The notes beneath the pieces were generated by a model. The model was given only the letters and a program-made list of their open reading frames with translations, was not told the origin of the DNA and searched no databases. Shown here piece after piece: positions 35,868 through 48,600 of a stretch of DNA of 64,000 nucleotides. The stretch covers positions 62,001 through 126,000 of the forward strand of contig ARYC01000051.1 of assembly GCA_000711775.1 (NCBI GenBank), written 5' to 3'. The stretch comes from Oxytricha trifallax. Its lineage: Eukaryota; Ciliophora; Spirotrichea; Sporadotrichida; Oxytrichidae. A program made the position numbers and the translations under genes. Within the stretch, counting starts at the first letter, position 1; each line of letters begins with the position of its first letter.

Positions 35868-37277
35868 TCACTCAAACAGTACATTGGCATCATAAGTCAG
35901 TTTTCTAAACTTTATTTCTCCTATCCAACTTACAATTTAGTCTATTCTTGGTCAGCTCTGTGATTAGGCCTAATAATTATCTTCTCAGCCATATCTTTCA
36001 TTCTACTTTTTATCTTATTCTAGTCTAGATATTACTGTATTCTCTGTTTTGAATATTTCTCTCTTTTGCAGCAAAAGTAATCATTTCTTGCCATATTGCA
36101 TTCACAAATTATTGCTGCTAGAGCCCATATATCCCACTTGATATCATCATCTCTCCAGTCCTCTCTTTCTTGAAAGTATCCAGGAGTACCATACACGTTG
36201 CCAAGTCCTGAAGCTTCAACTCTCTATGATCTATTGAAATATATTATTACTACTCTGAGAGGTGAAAAGTAAAGCATTATATTCTCAGGCTTCAAATCTC
36301 TATGGACATATCCAAGAGCGTGAAGCTCCTCAATGCCTTTGCAAACATTTGTAAGAATAAGAGGTAACTACTTTGGTATCCTTTAATCTTAAATGTAGTC
36401 TCTTAATTTAATTTAGTATAGAGGAGGACGAAAAGCTACATCATCTTGAGCAAGCAGAATAGCATAAAGCTTTATTATAAATCTGCAATATCTATCTCTT
36501 GACTTCGTAAGTACTTGGTATTCATTTACGAATTCCATTTTATACTTGTCTTCGCATTTGAAGTAGTTTAACGGATATATCTTGTATGTGAACTACTTAT
36601 CTGTTATGATTTTCTTCTCAAATTTATCCTCAAGGATAAGATAACTTACATTACACTCTAAAAGGTCAATTATATTCAATATTGGAAGTTTAAATGCTTG
36701 CATCTTAAGAGTGATTTTTACTATCTCTGAGGCTGGGAGGTTTCTTAGTGCTTTAATAAGTTTATTTTCTTTCTTTACTCTTTGTTCCAAAGTTTCTAAA
36801 GGGTCTCTTGGCTTTCTTTTTTAAAGGAAGACTTCACCAATCTCTGGATCAATTACTTCAAACTTCTTGCCATGATGGTTTTATAGATGAACTTTTAGAT
36901 CCCTTGAATGATCGTATTACTTAATGCAGAAAGGCAGAAATATTTTCAATATACATTATCATGCTTAAGATAAAGCTTAAGAGCAGATTTATAAGTGAAG
37001 CTCTTCTTACACTCTTCACATAAATGTAATGCTTTTATTTCTTATTTCTTTTCCTCCTCTTCAAAAATTTTTATTGGAACTTCGCATTAAATTTCTTAGC
37101 TCTGCATTTCTATTTAACTACTGAATTGCTATTCAAAGTCTAATACCTAAAGTTAGAAAATTTCAGGTTCGTACTAGGTAGAGACATCGCATGTCTCAAT
37201 TTCTTTTGATTTATTAAAGAAAGTTTTTGCTGACTAATGCCAAGCAATGCCGCTTTTCTAACTAAGTTACCGATCAT
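35868..37277 (-). pseudogene. TBE-E zinc finger/protein kinase gene, divergent
   Basis: Starts MIGNLVRKAALLGISQQK and has one recognisable finger start (CEECKKSFTYKSALK); the second finger has decayed. The linker segment ALRNLPASEIVKITLKMQAFKLPILNIIDL is well kept. It is followed by SYLILEDKFEKKIITDK and a kinase domain with YVHRDLKPENIML. The finger and linker differ from copies A and C more than those differ from each other. Frameshifts occur in the fingers and near the end, where RKLTYDANVLFE precedes TGA at 35868-35870. Confidence 0.75.
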
Positions 37278-37806
37278 TTTATAAAAACTATTAATAATTA
37301 TACAAGCTATTTAAATTCTACCTTTATACTAGAGTAAGAGCATATCCTCAAAGGTTTAGAGAGGTTTAATGAGAACAGAGTACGAGACATTAGTTTTATA
37401 TTTCTTAAATTTAGTGATAATTTATATACTAATTCATCCATTTTATTCATTAAAATACACCTAAATGTGTTTTGTGAAGTTAGGTGGTGCTCCTAAAGCT
37501 GTTCTTGTAAATTTAGGAGGGGAGATTTTAAAAAAAATTTTTAATATACCTCCTAATACGGTTTTTAACTTTAATATTACTACCTAATTAAATTAATTAT
37601 TATTAGGAGCAATATAATGGAGAAAGTTTGATAAAAATGGAAGTAAAACTTTGAAACTTGGAGAAAGTTCTTCCATCTTTCTCTTACTATCTTATTCAGG
37701 TTGACCTCCAGTTGGATCTCTCTATTTAGAAGTAAAATTTTAGTAAGTTTAGAATGGATATCCATAATTTTAAATTTCATAAACATTTATAGAAAGTGGA
37801 AGCAAG

Positions 37807-38560
37807 ATGGAGTCTATGAATGATACAATGAAGAGAATCCAATCTCAATAATTGATGGGAATTTTTCGAAGTAAGGCGGACCTCTTTAGATATATTGTAT
37901 AGTAAGGTAAGCTTTTATAAAATACTAATATATTAACCATAGTTGGATTGTTCTTCCGAACTCAGGAAGGAACAAAAATATCATTCTTAAAGGCCTTACT
38001 AAGTGAAGAGAAAAAAGCTTGAGATACCTAACTACCCTGAAATATCAGTGACTAACCTCTATGACGATGCTAAGAGTTATCCAGATTTTGCTCTGTACCT
38101 ACTCAAAGTTACAACTCTCAAATGAGTTACTGGAGAGAAACTTATTCTTTGGATATCTCATAAACCAGAGTACTTAAGCGAAGTAATTTAAGAATCTTTC
38201 AAAAAACGCTACAGCATCTCTCCTGAAGATAAAGAGAAGCAGGGAATCAAAATCAATGACTCGTGGCAGTAGGAACTGCAGAAGCATCCATTCAACTCAA
38301 GTAAGCATAGACTTCTAACTTTATAGAAAAACCTGGTAATGCTATTTACTTGATGAAAGAGCGCAGCAAATTAAAAGGAGAGAGAAAGTCTTAAGTAAAG
38401 CATGAATTGATTAAGAGACTCTTCAAAGATTTCTAAAAGTCAGACGAAATAAACATAGATGCAGGAGCTGACACTAAGAGAAAAAACATAGGCCCAAGCA
38501 AGCCTTAAGAGGAAGAAAAGAAAGAGAAGCCAAATTTCTGCGGGCAAATTTAATATGTGA
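37807..38560 (+). pseudogene. TBE-E 22 kDa gene, frameshifted
   Basis: Starts MESMNDTMKRIQSQQLMGIF and follows the family to SFLKALLSEEKKA, then shifts frame. PNYPEISVTNLYDDA and SISPEDKEKQGIKI are still visible downstream. The 26-nt intron at 38301-38326 (GTAAGC...TTATAG) has both splice sites. ATG-TGA ends it at 38555-38560. The stop faces the transposase stop 6 nt away. Confidence 0.75.
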
Positions 38561-38566
38561 ACTTAT

Positions 38567-40828
38567 TCATTCGTTTAAGTCTAATACTTATTTATAAACA
38601 CAAAATATTCCTTCTTTTGCAAATACTTTTTCTTTATCATCGCTGACTCTTTTAGTAGCACTCTTAATAAAATATTATGTATCTTTCTTCAGATCGTGCA
38701 TCAAATGATAGAGCAAAAGTTTCTTGTAGATGCTTTTAATAGGTTTCAATTTTAGTTCAATTTTATTGAACTGAGGGCTATAAGGAACATTAAATACTGG
38801 TGTTATATTTAACCTTTCATATTCTCTCCTTGAGTATTTAGTTTTATTAACTGATAAGTTATCAATAAACAGGATGATCTCTTAGTCAGCATACTTTTCT
38901 CTGAGCTATTGCAAAACTTTAATATATTATTCAGTCTTAATAGAGCGAGGGTGGATAATATAAGTCTCTAGGCCACTATCTTCACTTATTCGACCAACAA
39001 TTGTATGATTTTATATCTTAACCTTTTAGTCATAAACTTCTATATTATCGATAAAATATATTTAAAAAAATAGGAGAAATAGAGATAGTTTAATCAACAT
39101 TTAAATTTAATTAATCATAACTGAATTGAATTTGATAATTTATAAATTCACTTTGATATTATAAAGGTTGAATTTAATAGTGTTAAATGTCTTAACGATA
39201 TAGTTTATAGTTTATTGATGCGAGTTATATATATGATATAACACAGGTTAGGAGAGAGTAATATTGCAAATTTAGTTTTGCGTTCATTTTATCAGTCACT
39301 TAAGATGAAAGTCATTTAATAGGGAGCTTGTTGATATTGTGTTGAATGACAGTAGAACTTACTAAGGATCTCCATATGGTATTTTAGAACATTTCCATAT
39401 TACCTTATTTCTAGAGATTGCTTAGTAAATTTATATCTATTAGTCTTGCAGCAACATCATGAAAGCAATATCAATAGTGGAGAAGCCTCCGCAGGTAGAG
39501 TTAGGCACTCCCATCTTTGCGTTATAAAATTAGAGCTGCTAAATCATACTCGGATTCAAACTAGCAGTGGAGTTTTCTGTTGGTTTCAACGCTGGCTATG
39601 AGTGGTCTGAATGAATAGTTGAAGAGTACTTGGAAATGGTTGAATTTTATTGAGTATCACAATTTCACTACCCATAAACTGCTATTATTACTTATAATTG
39701 AGTCCTAATAATTATTAGTACTAGCCAATCTCACCCTGCAATTTATGCAGTTGCTATAGTAGCAAAGCAGTGTAGTTGCTGAATTAGGTTTACTCTATGG
39801 GAGTAGGCTGCATTATTTCTCTCAGATTTTAGTCAATATATATTCTCAATTGAATGACCTTAAACAATCGTTATAATCTTAAATTATATTCATAGATTTA
39901 TTTAAGGATAGAAATATTATTTAAGTAGAATACTTAGTTTAATTTTTTGTTTTGGATGCATACCTGTGATTTTAGCTTTTTCATTCACTAACTTAAGAAA
40001 AAGGTCAATTTATCCTTGGGAGTCTCATACTTTTGCTTTCTCTTTATACTGAAGCGGAATGCACTTACTCTGTTTTGCATTAGTTTATAATAGGAAGAAA
40101 AGTTTATGATTTCCCGTCCATTATTTACATATATTATATTAATTCATAAAATACTCACATTAAACTTAAATTGCTCAAGCCCAAAATCATGAGTGTTATT
40201 TTTAATTAAATTTCAATTTAGATTAAACTTTCTATTTTTCTCCTATTTTTTATGTATTTCATCGATACTATAACTCTTATACCAAGTTCTTGATATGAAG
40301 GTATTAAATGTAAATACTGCCTCATCAGCGTGTATGAACTTTATATTATGCTCTTAAGACCTCTGCATTTAATCGAATATATAATTTAAATTAGTCTTAT
40401 AAAATGGAACATTAAAGTCAATCACTCTCTTAATGCGATTGACTGTCTTGTAAGATATTCCGTTCTTTTTATATATGTTAGCTATCGATTAAGCAGATAT
40501 GTGAAGCTCAGGAAATTGGCGATGAAACATCACAGCCCTCTAGGCTAGAGAGAAATGAGCAGTATTTAAGAGTCTAATCATTAATAAGATATTTAATATG
40601 ATACTGCTAGAATTTTAAAGGTCTTTTATGCTTAGAATTAAGATGCTATCTATTTAACATCAATGCTAATAGACAGTGTGACCTAACAGTAGAAGGAGAT
40701 TTATGGAGCAGTCTTGTTATAGATGTGTAATTTAGAATAGGTCTGAGTTTATCACTATAATCATCGGTTCTATAACGTAACTTAAACAATAAATATATAT
40801 AGTCATAAACTGACCCTAAACCTCGCAT
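38567..40828 (-). pseudogene. TBE-E transposase interrupted by a TA-flanked insertion
   Basis: Starts MRGLGSVYDYIYLLFKLRY. The N-terminal part and the first catalytic segment FIHADEAVFT lie right of the insertion (40266-40828). The second (LFIDNLSVNKT) and later segments lie left of it (38567-39047). The split falls after the SRTWYKR-like segment. Removing 39048-40265 and one TA rejoins the flanking homology to copy C. Other small indels also exist. Confidence 0.8.
39048..40265. mobile_element. 1.2-kb TA-flanked insertion in TBE-E transposase
   Basis: Ends are inverted: TCGATAAAATATATTTAAAA and TTTTTTATGTATTTCATCGA, continuing with AATAGGAGAAA and TTTCTCCTATT. TA lies on both sides (39046-39047, 40266-40267), so precise removal plus one TA restores the host frame locally. 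A TA duplication is typical of Tc1/mariner elements and of some ciliate internal eliminated sequences. The middle (39340-39870) is GC-richer. On the minus strand it has an open stretch of about 90 codons rich in Gln, some encoded by TAA or TAG, so it may be noncoding. Confidence 0.75.
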
Positions 40829-40953
40829 ATACTCACTTAAATTACTAATATTTAAACATTAAACCCCTACATAAACCTTTTAATACCCTAATAAAGCATG
40901 CGTTAATAACCTACTTTCATCAATCAAACAACTTCAGGGGTTTTGGGGTTTTG

Positions 40954-42079
40954 AATACTTTAAAAATAATCACTCCTTTTATATCGGCCAAAAGGTTTAA
41001 AAATGTAATTATATTTAATTAAATTTACATAAAGATTGCAATATCCTCTATATTATTTGAGTGTCTTCAAGTTATTTGGGAGGTTGTTGATTTTAAAATA
41101 TTTCACCACTTAAAAAATTTTAATTAATTGAAATTATATTACTTTATAAAAAGTATAAAGTAAAGAACTTATTTTAAATTATATTTTTTACAACATTTCA
41201 TTAAATTTAATTCTTTAATAAATAATTATTTATATATTTATTTTAAGAAATTTGTCTAAATTTATCTTTTATAGGCCATACTAAGAAATTTAATTATTTT
41301 TTAAATATTATTTATACATATACTAATGCTCAATTTGTCAAACAGTTGACTATTTATTTACTTGATTATTAGCTGGTGAAACATATCGTCATCAAGCATC
41401 CAGATAAAAAAACAGAGGAGTGCATCCTTAAATTGATAAGAAATTCTCAATATGACTCCGAGTTTTTATTTATATAATTTTTAATAAAAATTTATAAATT
41501 AAAATAAAATCGGGTATTTCTTACAATAATTACCTCTCAAACAATTATAAATATAATAAAATAATATTAAAAATAAACTATCCAAATAAATACACCACAT
41601 TATTTGCTAAAGAAAATTTAAACTGTGAATCATAATTTTAGTCTAATCTTTATTAAATAAAATTTCTATATTTTACCAAAATAAAATCTTTTTTATTAAT
41701 CAAAGAAACTTCGAATTATTGTTAATAAAATTATAATTGAATAGATAATCTATTTGAAATTGAGTTTTTATATAAATAATGTAATATTCTTTCAAATATT
41801 TTTTACACCATAATTAGAAACTAATCTCAATAATTGTTTCATGTTTTCTTTTATTAATTTTATTATTATCTTATAAAACCATTAATTTTTTGAGAATATT
41901 TACAAATATATTTATTATGCATAAATATATACAATCTCCTCTAAAAAATTCTAAAAAGATTTTGATAAACTTTAAAATTTTAATTTTTAATTATCTATTC
42001 ATTGAAATTTTAATATATTAATCAATTAATTCATATAGCAAAACAAACTTGAAATTTTGACTAATTAACAATGAAGTAT
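40954..42079. other. AT-rich stretch; one dispersed repeat
   Basis: No gene seen. The dispersed repeat copy at 41322-41402 is the only recognisable item. Confidence 0.5.
41322..41402 (+). repeat. dispersed ~75-bp repeat, copy 2
   Basis: Shares TTTGTCAAACAGTTGACTAT and TTATTAGCTGGTGAAACATAT with the copies at 26139 and 48556. Its ends (AATGCTCAATTTGTCA and ATCAAGCATCC) are weakly inverted. Confidence 0.6.
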
Positions 42080-43121
42080 ATTATTACTAAAATACAATTG
42101 ATTTGGAAAAATAGATAATAATTAGAAATACTTCGAACGCAATTAGTGGCAGTTAATATTTTAAATTAAAAATAATTATAACCAAAGCTAATTAGATTAT
42201 TATTTAATTAAATATATAAGTTGTGTGCAAGTGTGCAAAAATATAATCATAAGACTTTGCTTTAATTATCTGCACAAGTATTTATATAAATATAATTAAA
42301 TAATTAAATAACTAGAAATGGCTTACAGGGCGGTATGGAATTGCGAACACCAGCAAGAGCACCTTCTTCATAATGATAGATAAAATATTGATATGCGACG
42401 AGCTGATTCCTGGACCAACCCGCTTTCATGTTGAGGGGAGATCACTCGATAAGAAGCCGCAAGTACTGTTGATAGATGAGATGAACATAGAGAAATTCTT
42501 TAGCAAGCATAACATTCCAGCAAAGAAGAAGCTCCCTGGAGGGCAGCGGAATACGCAGAGGATGCGAAATTCGGGGAAACATCTGTAATATACTAGAACT
42601 GTTTCACAACCATTAGGACTAACGAGCTCTAGTGGAATAGAATAACTGTCGAGAAAAAGGATTGCTTCGAAAGTGGTGCATCACAGTAACGCCGAGATTG
42701 AAGGCATAATAGCAAGCTGGCTTTCACTTTTGATGCCAAACAATTAGCAAATTACCTTCTTGTAAGATGTGAAGAAGAAAGCCTATGAAGCGAAGACTCA
42801 AATAACAAACAGACTGGAAATAAAATATAAAACAGAATAAGTTATAGAGACAGGAAGCAGAGAATCATTGATGAGATAGCCATTTCTAGTTATTTAATTA
42901 TTTAAATATATTTATATAAATACTTGTGCAGATAATTAAAGCAAAGTCTTATGATTATATTTTTGCACACTTGCACACAACTTATATATTTAATTAAATA
43001 ATAATCTAATTAGCTATGGTTATAATTATTTTTAATTTAAAATATTAACTGCCACTAATTGCGTTCGAAGTATTTCTAATTATTATCTATTTTTCCAAAT
43101 CAATTGTATTTTAGTAATAAT
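42080..43121. mobile_element. 1.04-kb element with 243-bp inverted repeats and helicase remnant
   Basis: Left arm 42080-42322 and right arm 42879-43121 are near-perfect inverted copies, from ATTATTACTAAAATACAATT to its complement. The 556-bp middle is GC-richer and codes on the plus strand for a P-loop protein remnant. No clear target duplication. Each arm contains TTAGTGGCAGTTAA, similar to a motif in the palindromic MITEs. Confidence 0.85.
42312..42890 (+). pseudogene. P-loop/SF3-like helicase remnant
   Basis: The frame enters from the left arm as KWLTGRYGIANTSKSTFF, a Walker A-like segment in which Ser replaces the second Gly of GxxxxGK[ST]. It continues to PQVLLIDEMNIEKFF, a Walker B. 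A one-base shift near 42590 would lead to CFTTIRTNELQWN, resembling motif C of SF3 helicases. The order and spacing match the helicase of the 6.07-kb element, though sequence identity is low. No start ATG or N-terminal domain is present, so it is a truncated relative. Read with TAA and TAG as Gln, the first frame runs through the right arm. Confidence 0.4.
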
Positions 43122-45509
43122 TAATTCTTTAGTCTATTTTCAGATGATTTTATATTTTTTAACAAATACGATTTAGATATAAAGTAAAGAATTTATTACT
43201 TTAATTTTATATTATGCAAAAAATCCAAGATGTTTAAAAACCAAAAATTTCAAGATTAAAAATTAATCAAAATTTTCTTAACTAACATCTCTAGTGAGTA
43301 ATGGAAATCGATGGTTAGGGGAAGGAATTGAATAACTATCCATATAAATTTTATTAAAGTTTTAACCAAGAAATTAAATAGTTAACATCATGACGTAACT
43401 GGATGCTCAACCCATTGATGAGCTAGCATATTGTTTATTGAAAAATTTTAATAAATATTACAAATTTAAAAATAATTATGCTTTTTATTTAAATTTATCC
43501 AACGAAAACTTATGATATCTTTAAAGAAGCAAAAAGATATAGTAAATGGATGATTATAAAATTAAGATCAAATTTTTTTAAGGATATTTATTTCCCAGCA
43601 TAATGGATCTGTTCCAAAATTATTTAATTAATCTAAAAAAATAATTAATTTTCTAATATCTTGAGAAATAATCAAAAACGACCAAATAAAATGCTCATCA
43701 AGAAGATATAAATTAATTCTCTCACCAAGAATTTTAGAATGAGAGCAATATTCAATAAATAGCTCAAAATGTTTTGAAAATAAAGTAAAAGGGAAAAGGT
43801 AATATTTTAAGAAAGCAGTAGGAGAAGAAGAAAGTATAGCTTCATTATTACATTAATAATAATAATAATTATCTTTTAGATATAATAAATATAATTAAGT
43901 TAAATTCATTAATAGATACTATACTCATTTATATCTTAAAAAATAAGAATAATATATAAATTCTAAGATATTGACAAATAATTTGAGTTAAAAAACATTT
44001 AAAATGCTTATTTAATGGATATTTGTATTTTTTTTAAAAAACTAATTTATTTGATTTAATCCTACAACTATATAACATTAATTTTTTAAAAAAAAATATT
44101 AAATTTTCAAATATTAAGAATTACATTTAATACGTTTATTAAACAATTAGTTAAAATTTGATTTGAATATGGTGAACTATTTTAAGTAACTTTATTCACG
44201 AATTAACACTATACTTTTAAGAAATTATTTTGAAATATATTTATATTAATTAATTATTAATTAGCAATATAAAAATAAAAATAAGATCCATCGATTGGAA
44301 ATTTAGGTAATTAAATTTAACTATAAAATAAATTTTATACTATTTTTTATTAAGTAAAAATATTAAGAAAAAATATTGAAAAATTAATTAAATTTAAGGT
44401 AAAAAATATGGATTCGGATTACTATTAATAGAGCATCTTAAACCTTAAAAAATACTTTTAAATTATTACTTTAGCTTTTATTTAAATATTTAATAAACTC
44501 CTATACATAAATTATGATTTAAAGTTTAAATAACGATGAAAATTCAAGGAGTAATAATTAAGCTATTGGTTTTATTAAAACTAGTTAATAAATATTTTTA
44601 AATTATATTAGCATTAAATTTACAAATTTAATAATTAAGCAGGAAATTAAATCAAAATTTAAATAAATGAGACAGAATCATAATTAGGAAAAAGAAAACT
44701 TATAAAGCTAATTTGTTTATTTTTAATTATAATTTATAGAAAACAAAAGATGGATCATTTACTATATTAAATTGATTTAAAAATGGATGAAAGTGAATTT
44801 GCCTTACAATCACTATTAAAATTATTTATTTTAGTTAGTAAATTAAGTTAATATGAAATTAATAGTAAGGGTAAAAAATACTGAAGGTAATTCTACCTCC
44901 CAACCTACCCTTAGGAAGCAAACAAGTGTGGTCACCGCTAAACTCAATACTTGTCCTTCCATCCAAGTAACCACTCCTTATATGAAAGCCAGGTCATATG
45001 CTACCATTTTTCACGTTATGTCTACAACGGACGTGTATCCCGTGATGTACAGACACAACAGGACCCAAGGACATTAATTGCATTATATCAGTTACAAGTG
45101 TCAGCGAACCTTGGTTTTCGAGCAACTATCTTACCTAAATTGGTCAGTCAACCAACTGTCTGGACAATAGGTCGAAACTTAAAATAATTTCTTTTAAGTA
45201 TTTCAATTAAATTAATCCTGTAGCTAACTTAAAAGGCCTAAATCGGACATTTTCAATTCAATCCAAACAAAAAATGACGAAAAGAATAGTCCTAACTCCT
45301 AATATAATATTATAATCGACAATTAAAACAGTAAAATTTAAGAATTTTGATAATTGATATTGGAAAGAAATTATTCTAATTTAAATATACTTATTAGATA
45401 GATAACAACTTAAAGTAAATTATAATTTTCAAATACACTCTTGAAATATAAAGTGAGTAATGTAAATTCTTACAATTATTGCTCACTATTATTTTCCTTC
45501 TTGTTATTA
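43122..45509. other. mostly AT-rich, with one GC-richer island
   Basis: No recognised gene. The island at 44880-45190 is listed separately. Confidence 0.5.
44853..45190 (+). other. GC-richer island with overlapping open frames
   Basis: About 300 bp with clearly higher GC than its surroundings and two overlapping open plus-strand frames. One ends SRYVYNGRVSRDVQTQQDPR... and then reads to a TAA at 45187. I do not recognise either product. It could be a macronuclear-destined segment or a captured exon. Confidence 0.3.
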
Positions 45510-45517
45510 GATTTTCC

Positions 45518-46199
45518 GGCTAGTGTGACAAACACTCACCCCCCCTAAGGTGTACTTTTGAAATTATATTCCGATAGAACTTGACCTCCTGATCAAAGTT
45601 TTCTTAAGAACTAGTCGTACGCGGATAATAGTTTTTGAGATATACCACTTCATAAGTCAAAAAATCATATATAAAATCATAAAATTTGGCTTTAAATTTT
45701 TGTTACAAATATCTAAAAAATACATCATATTTGCTACTTTCTAATAATTTTTTGTCATTTAATTAATTATTCAAGATAGAAATCAACATTTATCCTCATT
45801 ATTAATATGAGGCAAATTAAAAGTTTTTAAAAAAATAATAATAATATATAATAGCCAATAGTTTAAAATATTTTAATATTTATAAAAAAAAAACTTTTAA
45901 TTTGCCTCATATTAATAATGAGGATAAATGTTGAATTCTATCATGAATAATTAATTAAATGACAAAAAATTATTAGAAAGTAGCAAATATGATGTATTTT
46001 TTAGATATTTGTAAAATAAATTTAAAGCCAAATTTTATGATTTTATATATGATTTTTTGACTTATGAAGTGGTATATCTCAAAAACTATTATCCGCGTAC
46101 GACTAGTTCTTAAGAAAACTTTGATCAGGAGGTCAAGTTCTATCGGAATATAATTTCAAAAGTACACCTTAGGAGGGGTGAGTGTTTGTCACACTAGCC
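45518..46199. mobile_element. 682-bp palindromic element with 8-bp target duplication
   Basis: Arms begin GGCTAGTGTGACAAACACTC and end with the complement. They match over about 300 bp each, apart from small indels. GATTTTCC lies on both sides (45510-45517, 46200-46207). It has no coding sequence. Its GGCTA-type start and 8-bp duplication recall the element at 13176. Confidence 0.85.
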
Positions 46200-48247
46200 G
46201 ATTTTCCTTTATCTTTTAATTATATGATTCTCCCTTTTTAAAGCATAAATTTTGAATATTAATTATATAGTAATTATTAAAACATAAATTCTGATAAATA
46301 CTCATTAAAATCAATCCTTATTGAAGCATTCTGTCATTAAATCTTTTCTGTGAAGTGACAAAGGCATGTTGATTTTTGAGAAGTGTTTATTTATTTAATT
46401 TAAATATTTGCAAATATTTTACCTTTGATAAATATATTAGAACTGATTTGATGTTTTTTCACAACAATTTAAATGTCATTATATTATTAATTTTATCATG
46501 AATTTTTATCTTCGAAATGAATTCTACTATGATTAGGAATTGACACTCTATCGATTTATTTATAACATTTTAACCAGAACGGATTTATGCCAAAAAAGGA
46601 ATTTTGGCATTTAATTATATCATTGAGATGTCTTGATTAATACATAATTAGCATAGGACTTAGTCCTACAATTTGATTAACAAAGGTTTATTAAACTAAT
46701 TCTCAAAAGATATCTGTATGAAAATATTGATAATTATAAGAGTTATATATTTATATTTAATTTAATATTAGTAAATTTAACATGCATCTGACCATATATT
46801 AATAAAAAATATGTATTTAAATATTATTTTAAAAGCAAATCCTAAAATATATTATGATTTGCTTAGTGAAACACTATTTATGCAAAAAATTAAATCAATC
46901 TTAAATTATTTTTCTGATTTTTGAAAATTTCAGGATATTTGTTGTTAGTATATACTGAAATTTATAAACAAAAATAATACAATAAAAATATTACAGATAT
47001 AGATAATTTAAGAGGTTTTAATCTAAAATAATAATAAAATATTGTCTCTCCAGCTTCATATTTGTATAAAACCCTTGATTTAAAAAAGACAAAAAATAAG
47101 GGTGAATAAGAAGGAATAGAGAAAGAAAATAAATAACTTGCTTGTTATTGGAAGGTAGAGGTGACAAAGGGATCTTGTTGGCTTAAATATTTTAGATATG
47201 TTTTAAAATTTAATTTAATTGGTAGAGATGTTTTACTTTATAAAGTTAAATGATCATACTAAGGTTTTTTAATATTGCTGGAATCATTTTTATTTTCTGA
47301 TCAGTTATTAATCTTTAATCATTATATTGTTCTAATTAATTCTATAATAGCAATTAATCTTGATCTCTTTGTTCTTAACGCTCTATTTTTGTTTTATTTG
47401 AATCAAGGGGTTTTATTTAAAATAATAAAGGGCATTATTCAATGAAAAATTAAAATATTTATTTATTTAATACTCCTGAAATATTTTTTTCTTTTTAATA
47501 AATTAATAAATTTATTTTATATTGTTCTCATCAAAAACCTTAAATAATTCAGAGATAATGTAATTATGAGAGTTATGCACTTCGAAAAAATCAAGATCTT
47601 TATTTTTAGTTAGTTGTATTATAATTATTAATCACGAAAATAACTTGATATTAAGTATTATTTCATGTAAATATATTTTATTAGATATATTGCTTCAATA
47701 TTATTATAATAAAAATCTTTAATAATATAGAACCTATTATGATTCACTAAGAAAATAAGGAGAGGGTTAATCATCCCTCATTAGTTTGAGAAAATAATTT
47801 TATAATTCTATTAATAAAATTATTTAAAATAACAAAGAATATAAATATATACGTCTTCAATTCTTTAAATTATAAAGAAATTCATTAAAAAAAAGATTTT
47901 ATTATTTAATTATTATATAATAATTCTATAAATTTGAGAAAAATATCTAATGATAGTAGAGTATCTCAAATTTAAACTAGTTTTAAATTGAATATAGACA
48001 AGCATTTAATGCTTTAGGATGAAGACAATAAACTTATTAATATGTAAAATATTATTATTATCTTTGTAATATATTATGTAATAATAAATAATAATTTATA
48101 ACAGAATTATAATATGCCTAAAATACAATTTTTATTATAAATGTAAAATATAATATAAGTTTAGCCCTTCTAGATTCCTCTTAAATTTAAATCTTTTCTC
48201 GCTAAAATTAGTAAATTAAAAATAAATTTTTATAATGTAAAACTCAA

Positions 48248-48278
<31 letters not shown>

Positions 48279-48289
48279 ATATATATATA
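48248..48289. repeat. TA dinucleotide microsatellite
   Basis: About 42 bp of TA repeats with one phase change near 48269. Confidence 0.9.
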
Positions 48290-48555
48290 GAAAATTAGAA
48301 AATTAGAAATCTAGTAAAAATTATGTATTATTGGTAATATTTCAATAGATGCATTTTTATAATCTCGCAATTTAGGATCTTTAAATAGCTATTTAAATTG
48401 CTTAATTAAATAAAATTCAAATTCTTTGGAAATTGAATTGATATATTGCATATATATTTTAAGAGTGCCCATATCCAGGTTGTAAGAAGTCGGAATGAGT
48501 AATTTATTCAAAATATATACAGCTATTTCTATATATTGAATAAATATAATAACCT

Positions 48556-48600
48556 TTATTTGTCAAACAGTGTACTATAGGAACTATTAGCTGGTAAAAT
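48556..48600 (+). repeat. dispersed repeat, copy 3 (partial)
   Basis: TTATTTGTCAAACAGTGTACTAT followed by CTATTAGCTGGTAAAAT, matching the core of the copies at 26139 and 41322. Confidence 0.55.

Larger units (their letters stand above)
35716..40953. mobile_element. TBE transposon copy E with internal insertion
   Basis: A 5.24-kb TBE, 1.2 kb longer than its relatives because of the insertion at 39048-40265. AAT flanks both ends (35713-35715, 40954-40956), a direct 3-bp duplication. The left end lacks one C4A4 unit: it reads CAAAACCTCTGAAG where others have CAAAACCCCAAAACCC. Order is kinase (minus), 22 kDa (plus), transposase (minus). Confidence 0.9.

Noticed and set aside
39340..39870. A Gln-rich protein in the TBE-E insertion
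   Set aside because: Many of the glutamines are TAA or TAG, which AT-rich noncoding DNA produces under this code; kept only as a possibility.
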